A stretch of 64,000 nucleotides of DNA from Bilophila wadsworthia ATCC 49260 (GCF_000701705.1 NZ_JNJP01000013.1:1-64000), one strand, 5' to 3'. Positions 54,009 to 63,301 are shown, counted from the stretch's first letter. Numbers and translations are program-made. The notes: generated by a model from the letters alone, not told the origin.

Positions 54009-54671
54009 ATGACAGAACTTGGACAGCACAGGATTTTTCCCGACTTCAAACGCCAGCGCGCACGGATGGTCAAACTGCTTGAAGAGCAGGGCATCACGGA
54101 TGAGGCTGTTCTTGCAGCTATGCGGACGGTCCGGCGTCATCTTTTTGTCCCCGAAGCCCTGCAGGGGAGGGCTTATGAGGATCACGCCCTGCCTATCGGG
54201 TTTGGGCAGACAATTTCACAGCCATACATCGTCGCGTTCATGTCACAGCTGCTTGAAGCGAAACCGGGGATGAAAGTGCTTGAAATCGGTACGGGATCCG
54301 GATATCAGGCGGCGGTGCTGCGTGAAATGGGGCTTGAAGTGTTTACGATAGAGCGTGTGCGGGAATTGTACGAGGCCGCACGGGAGCTTTTCCCGGAAGG
54401 AAGCCCGGGGATCCGCATGAAGCTCAGCGATGGGACCTTGGGCTGGCGTGTCCAGGCCCCTTTTGATCGCATCATCGTGACGGCGGGCGGGCCGAATTTA
54501 CCGCTGCCGCTTCTTGAGCAGTTGGCCGATCCCGGGATCATGGCTATCCCGGTGGGGCGGGCGCGCAGGGAGCAGAAGCTGCTCCGCGTATCCAAGCGTG
54601 AGGGCAGGGTAACGGCAAGGGCTTTCGGCAATGTCGCCTTTGTTGATCTTGTTGGGGATCATGGCTGGTAA
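54009..54671 (+). CDS. pcm: Protein-L-isoaspartate O-methyltransferase
   Basis: 220 residues from the ATG at 54009 (MTELGQHRIFPDFKRQRARM); an upstream ATG at 53955 is possible. PIMT motifs are present: ALPIGFGQTISQPYIVAFM, SAM motif VLEIGTGSGYQAAVL and PFDRIIVTAG. Repairs isoaspartyl residues in aged proteins by carboxyl methylation. Followed after 75 bp by the Mrp-type gene. Confidence 0.93.
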   Translation: MTELGQHRIFPDFKRQRARMVKLLEEQGITDEAVLAAMRTVRRHLFVPEALQGRAYEDHALPIGFGQTISQPYIVAFMSQLLEAKPGMKVLEIGTGSGYQAAVLREMGLEVFTIERVRELYEAARELFPEGSPGIRMKLSDGTLGWRVQAPFDRIIVTAGGPNLPLPLLEQLADPGIMAIPVGRARREQKLLRVSKREGRVTARAFGNVAFVDLVGDHGW

Positions 54672-54746
54672 GGTTTCTTTTCCCTGCCTTTTGTGGCAAA
54701 CCGGGAAGGTCCTTTTAGGGGACTAACGCTTTTCAGGAGTCTTTTC

Positions 54747-55601
54747 ATGTCGTCATGTTCCAATCAGGCCCCGCAGGGGCAGGCTACGATCCCCATGACC
54801 GCGGCTATGCAGAACAAAGTACTCACGCAAAATCTGAAGGATGTGCGCCACAAGCTGTTCGTCATGAGCGGCAAGGGGGGCGTGGGCAAGAGCTCCGTAA
54901 CGGTCAATCTTGCCACTGCTCTGGCTTCGCGCGGCTTTACGGTCGGCATCCTTGATGTGGATATTCATGGGCCGAGCGTGCCCCGCCTGCTGGGTGCTTC
55001 CGCGTCCGTCATGGCTGACGAAAACGGCAAAATGCTGCCCGTTCCCTGCGGTGAGCGCATGTCGCTTATTTCCATGGATTCCTTCCTGAAGGATAAGGAC
55101 ACGGCGATCCTCTGGCGCGGCCCCAAGAAAACGGGGGCCATCAGACAGTTTTTGACCGACGTACAGTGGGGGGCTTTGGACTATCTGGTCATCGATTCCC
55201 CTCCCGGCACGGGTGATGAACATCTGACCGTGCTGGATGCCATCCCCGACGCTGGGTGTATCGTCGTGACCACGCCGCAGGAGATTTCCCTTGCCGACGT
55301 CCGCAAAGCGCTCGATTTCCTCAAGCAAGTACAGGCCCCTGTCCTCGGCATCGTCGAGAACATGAGCGGGTTGAGCTGTCCGCACTGCGGGAAGGAAATC
55401 GATCTGTTCAAGAAGGGCGGTGGGGAGCAGCTTGCGAAGCAATATGAGCTTCCGTTCCTTGGCGCCATTCCGTTGGATCCCGCTACGGTCATCGCTGCGG
55501 ATCGGGGTGTGCCGGTTGTCTCCCTGACGGAAAACTCCCCGGCGCGCCAGGGGTTCATGGCCCTTGCGGACGCCGTTATCGCCGCGACCGAGGCCGAATA
55601 G
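54747..55601 (+). CDS. Mrp/NBP35-family P-loop ATPase (iron-sulfur carrier)
   Basis: 284 residues from the ATG at 54747 with CAGGAG upstream. Deviant Walker A GKGGVGKSSVTVNLA (about residues 42-56), DVDIHGPSVPRLLG, VIDSPPGTGDEHL, and the C-terminal CPHCGK cysteine pair that bridges Fe-S clusters in ApbC/Nbp35. A Cys at residue 4 (MSSCSNQ) is also present. Likely role: scaffold or carrier for [4Fe-4S] cluster transfer to cytoplasmic apoproteins. Confidence 0.9.
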   Translation: MSSCSNQAPQGQATIPMTAAMQNKVLTQNLKDVRHKLFVMSGKGGVGKSSVTVNLATALASRGFTVGILDVDIHGPSVPRLLGASASVMADENGKMLPVPCGERMSLISMDSFLKDKDTAILWRGPKKTGAIRQFLTDVQWGALDYLVIDSPPGTGDEHLTVLDAIPDAGCIVVTTPQEISLADVRKALDFLKQVQAPVLGIVENMSGLSCPHCGKEIDLFKKGGGEQLAKQYELPFLGAIPLDPATVIAADRGVPVVSLTENSPARQGFMALADAVIAATEAE

Positions 55602-55628
55602 GGACTTTCCGCACCCGATATGTTGCAA

Positions 55629-55669
55629 GGCGGATCAGGCCGCTCTGTCAGCCTGATCCGCCTGTTTTT
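55629..55669 (+). terminator. Rho-independent terminator of the Mrp-type gene
   Basis: GGCGGATCAGGC and GCCTGATCCGCC form a 12-bp stem, followed by TGTTTTTA. Confidence 0.88.
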
Positions 55670-55732
55670 ATATTGCCTTGAACATGGGATAGTTATCCGA
55701 AGCAAAACCGCTGTGGCGGAGAATTCTGCTCT

Positions 55733-55760
55733 TTGCCTTTCACAATGGTTGTGCTATAGA
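55733..55760 (+). promoter_or_regulatory. Candidate promoter of the pgsA operon
   Basis: TTGCCT (55733-55738), a 16-nt spacer and TATAGA (55755-55760), 35 bp before the pgsA ATG. Confidence 0.4.
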
Positions 55761-55794
55761 AACCCAACAACTGTCGCCAAAAGCGGGTAATACT

Positions 55795-56349
55795 ATGTTC
55801 AATTTGGCAAATCAGCTTACACTGGCCCGGATTTTTTTCGTCGTTCCTATTATTCTCCTGTTGTATTTTCCGGGGAAGATCACGTGCTTTCTTGCAGCGG
55901 TGCTTTTCGGCATCGCCTCGCTCACCGATTTTCTTGATGGGCATATTGCCCGTAAGGGGAATATGGTTACGAGCTTCGGAAAGTTTCTGGATCCCCTTGC
56001 CGACAAGTTGCTTATCTGCTCCATCCTGATCATGTTCGTTGAGCTGGGGTGGGTTCCGGCGTGGGTGACTGTCGTCATCATTGGCCGGGAACTTGCCGTG
56101 ACCGGTTTGCGAGCAATGGCCATTGATGAAGGCGTCGTCATTGCAGCGGACAAATACGGCAAAGTCAAAACCGTCATGCAGATCATCGCCATCATTCCTC
56201 TCTTGCTCCATTATCCTCTTTTGGGCGTAAACGTGCATCTGATTGGAAATTTTCTGCTTTACATCGCCCTTGTGCTCACGATATTTTCCGGCCTGAATTA
56301 CTTCTATAAGTTTTACGGCATCTGGCGGGAAAACGATCGGGCTGCATGA
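55795..56349 (+). CDS. pgsA: CDP-diacylglycerol-glycerol-3-phosphate 3-phosphatidyltransferase
   Basis: 184 residues with four to five hydrophobic segments. The CDP-alcohol phosphotransferase motif is seen as LDGHIARKGNMVTSFGKFLD followed by PLADK, with all metal-binding Asp residues. The start MFNLANQLTLARIFFVVPI is typical of PgsA. First committed step to phosphatidylglycerol. Its stop overlaps the ftsB-like ATG (ATGA). Confidence 0.93.
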   Translation: MFNLANQLTLARIFFVVPIILLLYFPGKITCFLAAVLFGIASLTDFLDGHIARKGNMVTSFGKFLDPLADKLLICSILIMFVELGWVPAWVTVVIIGRELAVTGLRAMAIDEGVVIAADKYGKVKTVMQIIAIIPLLLHYPLLGVNVHLIGNFLLYIALVLTIFSGLNYFYKFYGIWRENDRAA

Positions 56350-56708
56350 TGAACGTACGAAGCACCGCAAATACATCTTCCAAGGCCACGCTTTGGAAAG
56401 TTTTTATTCTCATTCTGGCCATTATCGTCAACGTGGTTCTTGCCTCTCGTCTGTTGTGGGGGCCGCAGAGTCTCGTTTCGTATAGGGAACTGGCTTCACA
56501 ATACGCGGAACTGCTCAAGGAACGCGACGGCTTTGATGTCGTTAATGCCGGGTTGAGCAGAGAAATCCGCCTCTTGCAGTCTGACGAGAAATATGTGGAA
56601 AAGATGATCCGGCAGCGGCTGAATTTCGTCCGGAGTAACGAAATTCTTTATCTTTTTACGGAAGATGCGAATGTGCGTGGAGCCCTGCCTCATGATGGAA
56701 AAAATTGA
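56346..56708 (+). CDS. FtsB/DivIC-like septum formation protein
   Basis: 120 residues. One membrane span (LWKVFILILAIIVNVVLASR) followed by a coiled coil (ELASQYAELLKERDGFDVVN, then LSREIRLLQSDEKYVEKMIR) and the family-typical end RQRLNFVRSNEILYLF. Acts in the divisome with FtsL/FtsQ in better-known species. Overlaps pgsA by 4 bp and the next gene by 17 bp, so translationally coupled. Confidence 0.85.
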   Translation: MMNVRSTANTSSKATLWKVFILILAIIVNVVLASRLLWGPQSLVSYRELASQYAELLKERDGFDVVNAGLSREIRLLQSDEKYVEKMIRQRLNFVRSNEILYLFTEDANVRGALPHDGKN

Positions 56709-57693
56709 GTGGTATCAGGAAGTCCTCAAGCTGGACCCTGATTCCAAGGTTTTTTTCCCGCTGGCGAAACTCCTGAGGGACTCGCAGCAGCCGGACAAGG
56801 CCATAGAGGTTTTGCGGGCGGGGCTACAGCATTCGTCTGTTTTTCTTGAAGCGCGCCTCCTGCTGATCCAAATTCTTTTCGAACAGTCGCGTGCCGGTGA
56901 GTGTTCTGAGGAACTTTCCACTGTAACGGGATTGCTGGAGCGCTACCCTGCCTTCTGGGAAGTGTGGGCTGAGTCCGTTTCGGAGAAAAACAGGGATCTG
57001 GCATTGGCCATCCGGCTGATGGCCTCGACTATACGCCACCCGGAACATTCTCTGAGTCTGATTTTAGAGAGTGGTTTGGGTATATTGCAGGACGTACGCC
57101 GCAGTTTTTCCTCTTCCCAATCTATCGAGGCTTCGGATTCCGAGCCCCCATGCGGCGTTTCCCACGAAGAAACGCTTTGCACGGCTACGCCCTCCGCGCA
57201 GGAACTATCTTCTTGTACGGTACCCGTTGAGGAATCTTCCATTGCTGATGCGGAACTCCTTGAGAGTATGCTTGAGGAAAGCGCTCCTGTCCGAGAGCAC
57301 CCTTCATGCGTGACGCCTTTTTTACCAAACAAAGCAAAATCAGTGCATTGGGTTGATCCTGATGAGGATTCAGACCTTATGGCTGATGAAAACCCTGAAG
57401 AGCCGACGCTGCGGACCCGTTCTATGGCTGACGTGCTCGCGGAGCAGGGGGACATTGTCGGTGCTCTTGAAATCTATCAGGAGCTTGAGGCCGCTGCGCC
57501 TACGCCGGAAGAAGCCAGAGAGTTGCACGATAGTGTCGCCGCATTGGTTTCCCGGATGGCCGGAAACAGTACGGAACCCGGAGAGCAGACGGAAATCGGA
57601 GAACCTTCGTATGGCGACGTGGGAGGGCAGAATCAGTTGATGTCCCTTCTGGAGTCGTTAGCGGATCGCCTCGAAGCACGGGCGCGCGTATAG
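56692..57693 (+). CDS. TPR-like protein of unknown function
   Basis: 333 residues from the ATG at 56692 (the next codon ATG is equally possible). Its N-terminus (IEWYQEVLKLDPDSKVFFPL, then AKLLRDSQQPDKAIEVLRAG) and a C-terminal segment (MADVLAEQGDIVGALEIYQE) are TPR-like. Between them is an acidic, Ser/Glu-rich, probably disordered region (about 130-240). No signal peptide. I cannot assign a function. It overlaps the ftsB-like gene, which suggests an envelope or division connection. Confidence 0.75.
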   Translation: MMEKIEWYQEVLKLDPDSKVFFPLAKLLRDSQQPDKAIEVLRAGLQHSSVFLEARLLLIQILFEQSRAGECSEELSTVTGLLERYPAFWEVWAESVSEKNRDLALAIRLMASTIRHPEHSLSLILESGLGILQDVRRSFSSSQSIEASDSEPPCGVSHEETLCTATPSAQELSSCTVPVEESSIADAELLESMLEESAPVREHPSCVTPFLPNKAKSVHWVDPDEDSDLMADENPEEPTLRTRSMADVLAEQGDIVGALEIYQELEAAAPTPEEARELHDSVAALVSRMAGNSTEPGEQTEIGEPSYGDVGGQNQLMSLLESLADRLEARARV

Positions 57694-57719
57694 CACGCCC
57701 GTTTACATTGGAGAGTTGT

Positions 57720-58670
57720 GTGTCCTTGCAGAGTTCCTTTATTACGACGGCCCTGATTGGCTCTTTGGTGTTCATCGGAGGCTGTTCCACGTTCGACAGC
57801 ACATGGAAAAGCACCAAAGCTTTTTACGGTGAGTATATCAATCCCCCCGCCCAGATTGATTATGATGACAAAGGGGTATTGAATGACGCCGAAACGACGC
57901 TCGCCTCGCGCATGGTGGGCATAGACATCCAGCTTGAACAGCTCGAGCGGTATCTTCAGAACTCGGACAAGCCGCCGACGGGTGAATCCGTGGCGGTCCT
58001 TTTCCATCGTTTCCCGTGGCTTTCCGGCCTCGCGGCGGTGGACGCCAATGGCATGGTCCTCGCGCAGGAGCCCCCGGCGGCCATGAAAGAGCTTGATTTT
58101 GCGAAGATGCTGGAGCAGAAAGCCAGAGGCAACGAGTTGCGGGGCCTGCGTGGTCTGGTTGAGGATACGCCGCTTGGGCCCGAAGTGCTGACCGGCATTC
58201 CCATCTATTCCGGTTCGGAAATGTTGGGATTGCTTGTGGCTCATTTTGACATGCGGTCGCTGCTCACTTATACCAGCGGCGCTGAGGATCTTGTTGTGTT
58301 GGCGCCACAGGGGGTTTTGTGGCCGGGGCGTTTCGAGGTTGACGCCACGCCGCTGACGGGGCAGGACTGGAGCGAACTCACAAAAGATTCCACACATGGC
58401 ACGGTTTCCAACAAGACCGGATCGTTCATCTGGATGGTACGTTTCCTCGGGACGCAGCCGATTGTGTTTGCGACGCCTTCGGAAGGGCATTTCCCCGAAC
58501 AGCCCGGGCAGTTGGATGCGTTATCCCACCCGGCGGCCTTCAGTTCTCAGGGCATGATGGCTCCGGTCACGGAATCCCATGTCATCGAAGGCGGGGACAG
58601 CAGCATTCTGACAGCGCCGCTTCCCCCCATTAAGGGTTTGGGAATGGAGGAGTCAGCCATTTCGGATTGA
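57720..58670 (+). CDS. Putative lipoprotein with a sensor-like extracytoplasmic domain
   Basis: 316 residues from GTG 57720, with GGAGAG 5 nt upstream; a TTG start at 57708 is less likely. The N-terminus has a signal with lipobox FIGGC, so a lipid-anchored protein. The body resembles a PDC/Cache-like sensor fold (LAAVDANGMVLAQEPP, GIPIYSGSEMLGLLVAHFDM), but this is a weak inference. The tail is Pro/Ser-rich. Last gene of the pgsA-ftsB-TPR cluster before fbp. Confidence 0.65.
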   Translation: MSLQSSFITTALIGSLVFIGGCSTFDSTWKSTKAFYGEYINPPAQIDYDDKGVLNDAETTLASRMVGIDIQLEQLERYLQNSDKPPTGESVAVLFHRFPWLSGLAAVDANGMVLAQEPPAAMKELDFAKMLEQKARGNELRGLRGLVEDTPLGPEVLTGIPIYSGSEMLGLLVAHFDMRSLLTYTSGAEDLVVLAPQGVLWPGRFEVDATPLTGQDWSELTKDSTHGTVSNKTGSFIWMVRFLGTQPIVFATPSEGHFPEQPGQLDALSHPAAFSSQGMMAPVTESHVIEGGDSSILTAPLPPIKGLGMEESAISD

Positions 58671-58762
58671 TCGAGGCGCGTACATGCCCGCTTTTGATGG
58701 TTATTCAAAGGCGATTTCTTGATTCACTTTCAGATCGTTCACAGGACCCATAAGGAGGGCTC

Positions 58763-59767
58763 ATGTCTTCTGAAATCACCGTCACCGAACATTTGCTTCT
58801 GCAGCAGCAGAGGGCTCCGCAGGCGACGGGCCACTTTACTGCGTTGTTTCATGATCTTGTTCTTTCGGCCAAAATCATAGCCCGCAGCGTAAATAAGGCT
58901 GGTCTGCTTGATGTTCTTGGCGGCACCGGGGATATCAACGTTCAGGGTGAGAATGTCCAGAAGCTTGACGATTTTGCCAACAGGGTTCTTTTGTACCGGA
59001 TGGAGCGTTCCGGTGTGTTGTGCGCCATAGCTTCCGAAGAGAATGCGGAACTGGTGCGCGTTTCGGCGGCATTCCCCCGCGGGGACTACATGCTGGTCTT
59101 TGACCCGCTGGATGGCTCCTCCAACATCGATGTGAACATCAACGTCGGGACCATTTTCTCCATCTTGCGCCGTAAGCCCGGCCGTACCGGTGAAGTGCAG
59201 CTCGATGAAATCCTCCAGCCCGGTTCCGAACAGGTAGCCGCCGGCTATTTCCTGTACGGCACTTCGACCATGCTGGTTTATACGACCGGTCAGGGCGTGC
59301 ATGGGTTTACACTTGATCCGAGCGTGGGAGAATTCCTGCTGTCCCATCCCGATATCCGTATCCCCGAGACTGGAAGCATCTATTCGGTCAATGAGGGCAA
59401 CTGGAATCACTGGGACGACAAGGCCAGAGCCGCGATCGACTACTTCAAGCATCCTGACGATCCGAATGCGACTCCCTGTTCCGCGCGGTACGTCGGCTCA
59501 CTGGTTGCCGACTTCCATCGTACGCTCCTGTACGGCGGCGTGTACATGTATCCGCCGGACAGCCGCAAGGGAAAGAGCCGTGGGAAGCTGCGGTACCTGT
59601 GCGAAGCCTCTCCGTTGGCTTTTGTGGCGGAAAACGCTGGTGGCGCCGCGACCGACGGCCACAACCGTATCCTGGACATCACGCCGACCACGCTGCATGA
59701 ACGGGTACCTCTGTTTATCGGGTCCCGCAAGGATGTTGAAGCGATCAACGCTATTTACAAGAAGTAA
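58763..59767 (+). CDS. fbp: Fructose-1,6-bisphosphatase, class I
   Basis: 334 residues, standard length, with AAGGAGG before the ATG. Metal and active-site motifs: ASEENAEL, FDPLDGSSNIDVN, YVGSLVADFHRTLLYGGVYM and ASPLAFVAENAGG. Hydrolyses fructose-1,6-bisphosphate in gluconeogenesis. Complements the phosphofructokinase elsewhere in this window. Confidence 0.97.
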   Translation: MSSEITVTEHLLLQQQRAPQATGHFTALFHDLVLSAKIIARSVNKAGLLDVLGGTGDINVQGENVQKLDDFANRVLLYRMERSGVLCAIASEENAELVRVSAAFPRGDYMLVFDPLDGSSNIDVNINVGTIFSILRRKPGRTGEVQLDEILQPGSEQVAAGYFLYGTSTMLVYTTGQGVHGFTLDPSVGEFLLSHPDIRIPETGSIYSVNEGNWNHWDDKARAAIDYFKHPDDPNATPCSARYVGSLVADFHRTLLYGGVYMYPPDSRKGKSRGKLRYLCEASPLAFVAENAGGAATDGHNRILDITPTTLHERVPLFIGSRKDVEAINAIYKK

Positions 59768-59807
59768 ATCCGCGCATGGCCGGATGCGGTCCGGCGGCGT
59801 GATAGAC

Positions 59808-59858
59808 GGACGATCGACCTCAGAGCGTGTTCACATGCCGAGAAAGGGTCGATCGTTC
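59808..59858 (+). terminator. Hairpin after fbp
   Basis: ACGATCGACC (59810-59819) and GGTCGATCGT (59847-59856) pair perfectly around a 27-nt loop. A T-rich stretch follows (TCGTTTATC, later TTTTTT). Confidence 0.5.
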
Positions 59859-59903
59859 GTTTATCAGGGATATCGTTTTTTATATTGAACACGATGGGTT
59901 GTC

Positions 59904-60992
59904 ATGCTTTGTCTTGGTATCGAAACATCTTGTGATGAAACGGCGCTGGCGCTGGTCAGAGACGGGAAGTGTGTGGAATCCGTGCTCGCCACGCAGATGG
60001 ATGTGCACGCCCTGTTCGGGGGGGTCGTCCCGGAGATCGCGTCTCGTGAGCACTACCGTTTTTTGGGTGCACTGTATGACGAGTTGATGCGCCGCACGGG
60101 ATTGACTCTCGCGGACGTGGACGTCGTAGCGGTGACCCGCGGTCCCGGGCTCCTTGGGGCCTTGCTTGTCGGCGTGGCCTTTGCAAAAGGGCTTTCTCTG
60201 GCGGGCAACAAACCGCTTATTGCCGTCAACCATCTCCATGCGCATTTGTTGGCCGTCGGCCTTGAGCATGAGTTGCTGTATCCGTTGCTCGGACTGCTTG
60301 TTTCCGGCGGGCATACCCATATTTACAGGGTAGACGCTCCGGAGTCCCTGGAACTGCTCGGGCATACGCTTGATGACGCTGCCGGGGAAGCCTGCGACAA
60401 GTTTGCGAAGATGCTGGGGCTGCCATATCCCGGCGGGGTGTTGCTGGATCGTCTCGCCCAGAGGGGGGCTGCCGATGCCCATCTGTTCCCGCGTCCGTAC
60501 ACCCATGTGGATAATCTGGATTTCAGCTTCAGCGGATTGAAGACGGCCGCGCTGACGTATCTCAACGAACATCCCGTGCTCGTGGAGGAGGGCAGGCGTG
60601 TCCGCGAAGCCGGTACCGACTCGGCCTCTCCCGCACTGTGTGATGTCTGCGCATCCTATATGCTGGCTGTGGCTGAGACGCTGAGCCTCAAGATGGAGAA
60701 GGCGTTTCACCGCGAGCGGCAAAAAGGGATCACCGGGATCGTCGTCGCTGGCGGCGTGGCCGCCAATACGCAGGTTCGAGCCGCGATGCATGTCCTTGCC
60801 GAGAAAGTGGGCAAGCCGCTTTTGCTGCCATCGAGATTTCTGTGTACTGACAACGCCGTCATGATCGCGCATGCGGGCGAATTGCTGGCTTGTAAGGGAT
60901 ACGGACAGGGGCTGGCGTTCCCAGCCATTCCTCGCGGGCAAAAACTCCCTGATGATCTTGGGGAGTTGCGTGCACCGCTGCACTCTCTATAA
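59904..60992 (+). CDS. tsaD: TsaD, tRNA threonylcarbamoyl-adenosine transferase
   Basis: 362 residues, a little longer than E. coli TsaD. Start MLCLGIETSCDETALAL. Metal-binding NHLHAHL motif (two His, about 110-114), GLLVSGGHTH, and C-terminal SRFLCTDNAVMIAHAG. Adds the threonylcarbamoyl group to A37 of tRNAs reading ANN codons, together with TsaB/E. Confidence 0.97.
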   Translation: MLCLGIETSCDETALALVRDGKCVESVLATQMDVHALFGGVVPEIASREHYRFLGALYDELMRRTGLTLADVDVVAVTRGPGLLGALLVGVAFAKGLSLAGNKPLIAVNHLHAHLLAVGLEHELLYPLLGLLVSGGHTHIYRVDAPESLELLGHTLDDAAGEACDKFAKMLGLPYPGGVLLDRLAQRGAADAHLFPRPYTHVDNLDFSFSGLKTAALTYLNEHPVLVEEGRRVREAGTDSASPALCDVCASYMLAVAETLSLKMEKAFHRERQKGITGIVVAGGVAANTQVRAAMHVLAEKVGKPLLLPSRFLCTDNAVMIAHAGELLACKGYGQGLAFPAIPRGQKLPDDLGELRAPLHSL

Positions 60993-61039
60993 GCAGCTTG
61001 AGCCGTTTTTCTCATATAGTGAATCTTTTCCGCAGCATC

Positions 61040-61068
61040 TTGACACCCTGGGATCTCGCACCTACAAT
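61040..61068 (+). promoter_or_regulatory. Sigma70 promoter of trxA-trxB
   Basis: A perfect TTGACA (61040-61045), 17-nt spacer and TACAAT (61063-61068), giving a leader of about 75 nt before the trxA ATG. Confidence 0.75.
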
Positions 61069-61151
61069 TGCTACGTTGGAGGCACTGCCTTTTCGCGTAA
61101 AAAAGTGCACCAGTTTGTTTCTTAACAAGCAACTTTCGTAAGGAGTCGGTA

Positions 61152-61475
61152 ATGGCTACCCAAGTGAATGATTCCAACTTTGATGCCGTTGTGTTGCAGT
61201 CCCAGCTTCCCGTTCTGGTTGACTTCTGGGCCCCTTGGTGCGGTCCTTGCCGTGCCATCGGCCCCATCATTGATGAACTCGCCAATGAATACGAAGGCAA
61301 GTTGTCCGTGGTCAAACTGAATGTGGATGAAAGCCCCTCGACCCCCGGCAAGTATGGGATTCGCGCCATTCCTACCCTTATTCTTTTTAAGAACGGTGAA
61401 GTTGTTGAGCAGGTTACCGGTGCTGTATCCAAGTCCAGCATCGCGACCATGATCGAACAAAAGGCTTTGGCATGA
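61152..61475 (+). CDS. trxA: Thioredoxin
   Basis: 107 residues. Active site WAPWCGPCRA with Cys30 and Cys33, the cis-Pro in IRAIPTLILF and the usual fold length. AAGGAG precedes the ATG. Reduces disulfides with electrons from TrxB, encoded next and overlapping by 4 bp. Confidence 0.97.
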   Translation: MATQVNDSNFDAVVLQSQLPVLVDFWAPWCGPCRAIGPIIDELANEYEGKLSVVKLNVDESPSTPGKYGIRAIPTLILFKNGEVVEQVTGAVSKSSIATMIEQKALA

Positions 61476-62398
61476 AGCATTACGACGCCATTGTCGTAGG
61501 CGGCGGCCCCGCAGGGATCACTGCCGCCCTTTATCTCTGCCGTTCCGGGATTTCCGTGGCCCAGATCGAAATGCTTGCTCCGGGGGGACAGATCCTCAAG
61601 ACGGAAAGCATCGAGAACTACCCGGGATTCCCCAAAGGGATCAAGGGATGGGAGATGGCTGATGCGTTCGCTGCGCATCTGGATGACTATGAATTGGACC
61701 GGTATAATGATGCCGTCCTCAAGATGGAGCAGGTTCCCGGCGGCTGGTCATTCAGCGTAGGGAAAGAGACCATCGTAGGGAAAGCTGTCGTTGTTTGCTC
61801 TGGTGCCAATCCCCGTCCTCTGGGGGTACCGCGCGAAACGCAGCTTACGGGACGGGGCGTTTCTTATTGTGCCTTGTGCGACGGCAACTTCTTCCGCGAT
61901 CAGGTTGTCGCCGTGGTTGGCGGAGGAAACTCCGCGCTGGAAGAAGCGCTGTATCTATCCAGGATCGCCAGCAAGCTGTATCTGATCCACCGGCGGGAAG
62001 GCTTCCGCGCCGCCAAGGTCTATCAGGATAAGATCCGCGCCGCTTCGGACAAGATTGAACTTGTGTTGGATACTGTGGTAACCGGTTTGATGGGAGAAGA
62101 CTCGTTGCAGGGGCTTCATCTGAAAAATGTCAAAACCGGTGAAGAAACACAGCTTCCTGTGGATGGAATGTTCGTCTTTGTGGGCTATGAGCCCCAAAAC
62201 AGTTTCCTGCCTGTTGGTCTCGAATTGGACCCGCAGGGGTTCATCATCACTGATTGCGAGATGCGGACGAATCTGCCGGGACTCTTTGCGGCGGGGGATA
62301 TCCGTTCCAAGATGTGCCGTCAGGTGACGACCGCTGTCGGCGATGGGGCTACAGCCGCTACGGCTGCCTTTACGTATCTTGAACAACTGGACGCCTAA
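61472..62398 (+). CDS. trxB: Thioredoxin reductase
   Basis: 308 residues. FAD loop GGGPAGITAALYLCRSG, redox pair SYCALCDGNF (about 133-136; CALC rather than the common CATC), NAD(P)-binding GGGNSALEEALYLSRI and C-terminal FAD motif LFAAGDIRSK. The NADP-binding helix end is IHRREGFRA, with the basic residues typical for NADPH. Cytoplasmic partner of TrxA. Confidence 0.95.
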   Translation: MKHYDAIVVGGGPAGITAALYLCRSGISVAQIEMLAPGGQILKTESIENYPGFPKGIKGWEMADAFAAHLDDYELDRYNDAVLKMEQVPGGWSFSVGKETIVGKAVVVCSGANPRPLGVPRETQLTGRGVSYCALCDGNFFRDQVVAVVGGGNSALEEALYLSRIASKLYLIHRREGFRAAKVYQDKIRAASDKIELVLDTVVTGLMGEDSLQGLHLKNVKTGEETQLPVDGMFVFVGYEPQNSFLPVGLELDPQGFIITDCEMRTNLPGLFAAGDIRSKMCRQVTTAVGDGATAATAAFTYLEQLDA

Positions 62399-62400
62399 GC

Positions 62401-63123
62401 ATGTATTTTCGTCATCTAGTGCTGGCCGCATGTCTCTTGCTTCTTTCTGGATGTGGCATCATTGACTATTTCTTTCTGCCTCCGCCAGAAGATACGGCTC
62501 AGGAGCTTTACGAAGGCGCCAATGACGCCATGCAAGAGAAGAACTACTCGCAGGCCGCCCAGTACTATACAAAGCTCAAGGATAACTTCCCGTTCAGCCC
62601 TTATACGGTTGAAGCGGAATTGTCGCTTGGTGACGCTTTCTTCCTTGACGGAAAATACCCTGAGGCAGCCGAAGCCTATAAAGAATTTGAATCTCTTCAT
62701 CCTCGCCATGAGGCTATCCCCTACGTCTTGTACCAGGTGGGGATGTCCAACCTGAAGAGCTTCATTTCCGTGGACAGGCCTACGACGTCGACACAGGAGG
62801 CTTTGGAATTCTTCGGACGATTGAGGGAGACCTACCCGAACAGCGAGTATGCCCAGAAATCTGTCGAGGAAATGAAAAATTGCCGTCGGCTCCTTGCCGA
62901 ACATGAGCTCTATTTGGGGGATGTGTTCTGGAACATGAACAACTATGGCCCGGCTTGGCGGCGCTATACATACATCGTGGATAATTTCCCCGATGTGCCG
63001 GAAGTCAGTGCTCATGCAAAGGAAAAAGCTCTGTCCGCATACTATAGATATCGTGAGCAGCAGTCCCAGAAGGCCCGTGAGCAGATCCAAGGATCTTGGA
63101 AGCGCTGGTTTGATTGGCTCTAG
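62401..63123 (+). CDS. bamD: BamD-like outer-membrane lipoprotein
   Basis: 240 residues. Lipobox LLLLSGC with acylated Cys18, then five TPR-type repeats (AQELYEGANDAMQEKNYSQA, FSPYTVEAELSLGDAFFLDG). Component of the BAM complex that folds outer-membrane proteins. It starts 2 bp after trxB, so it is probably read from the same transcript. Confidence 0.9.
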   Translation: MYFRHLVLAACLLLLSGCGIIDYFFLPPPEDTAQELYEGANDAMQEKNYSQAAQYYTKLKDNFPFSPYTVEAELSLGDAFFLDGKYPEAAEAYKEFESLHPRHEAIPYVLYQVGMSNLKSFISVDRPTTSTQEALEFFGRLRETYPNSEYAQKSVEEMKNCRRLLAEHELYLGDVFWNMNNYGPAWRRYTYIVDNFPDVPEVSAHAKEKALSAYYRYREQQSQKAREQIQGSWKRWFDWL

Positions 63124-63142
63124 CCGCTCTTTACGCTGAAAG

Positions 63143-63184
63143 AAAAACGCCGCCGGGAAATTAATTTCTGGCGGCGTTTTTTAT
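63143..63184 (+). terminator. Rho-independent terminator of the trxA-trxB-bamD unit
   Basis: AACGCCGCC and GGCGGCGTT with an internally pairing AAATTAATTT loop, followed by TTTTTTAT. Confidence 0.85.
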
Positions 63185-63249
63185 GTGTGGGAAAGCGATA
63201 AAACTTGTTCCGCCGACAAAAGGCCGAGCTTCTCCAATTGCTTGTTAAG

Positions 63250-63284
63250 CATAAAAAAGTCCCCACTTGAATGTGGGGACTTTT
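63250..63284 (-). terminator. Rho-independent terminator of the ACT-domain gene
   Basis: AAAAGTCCCCAC and its complement form a 12-bp stem with a 6-nt loop. On the minus strand it is followed by TTTTTTAT. Confidence 0.85.
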
Positions 63285-63301
63285 CAAGGCACTCTTCTTC
63301 A

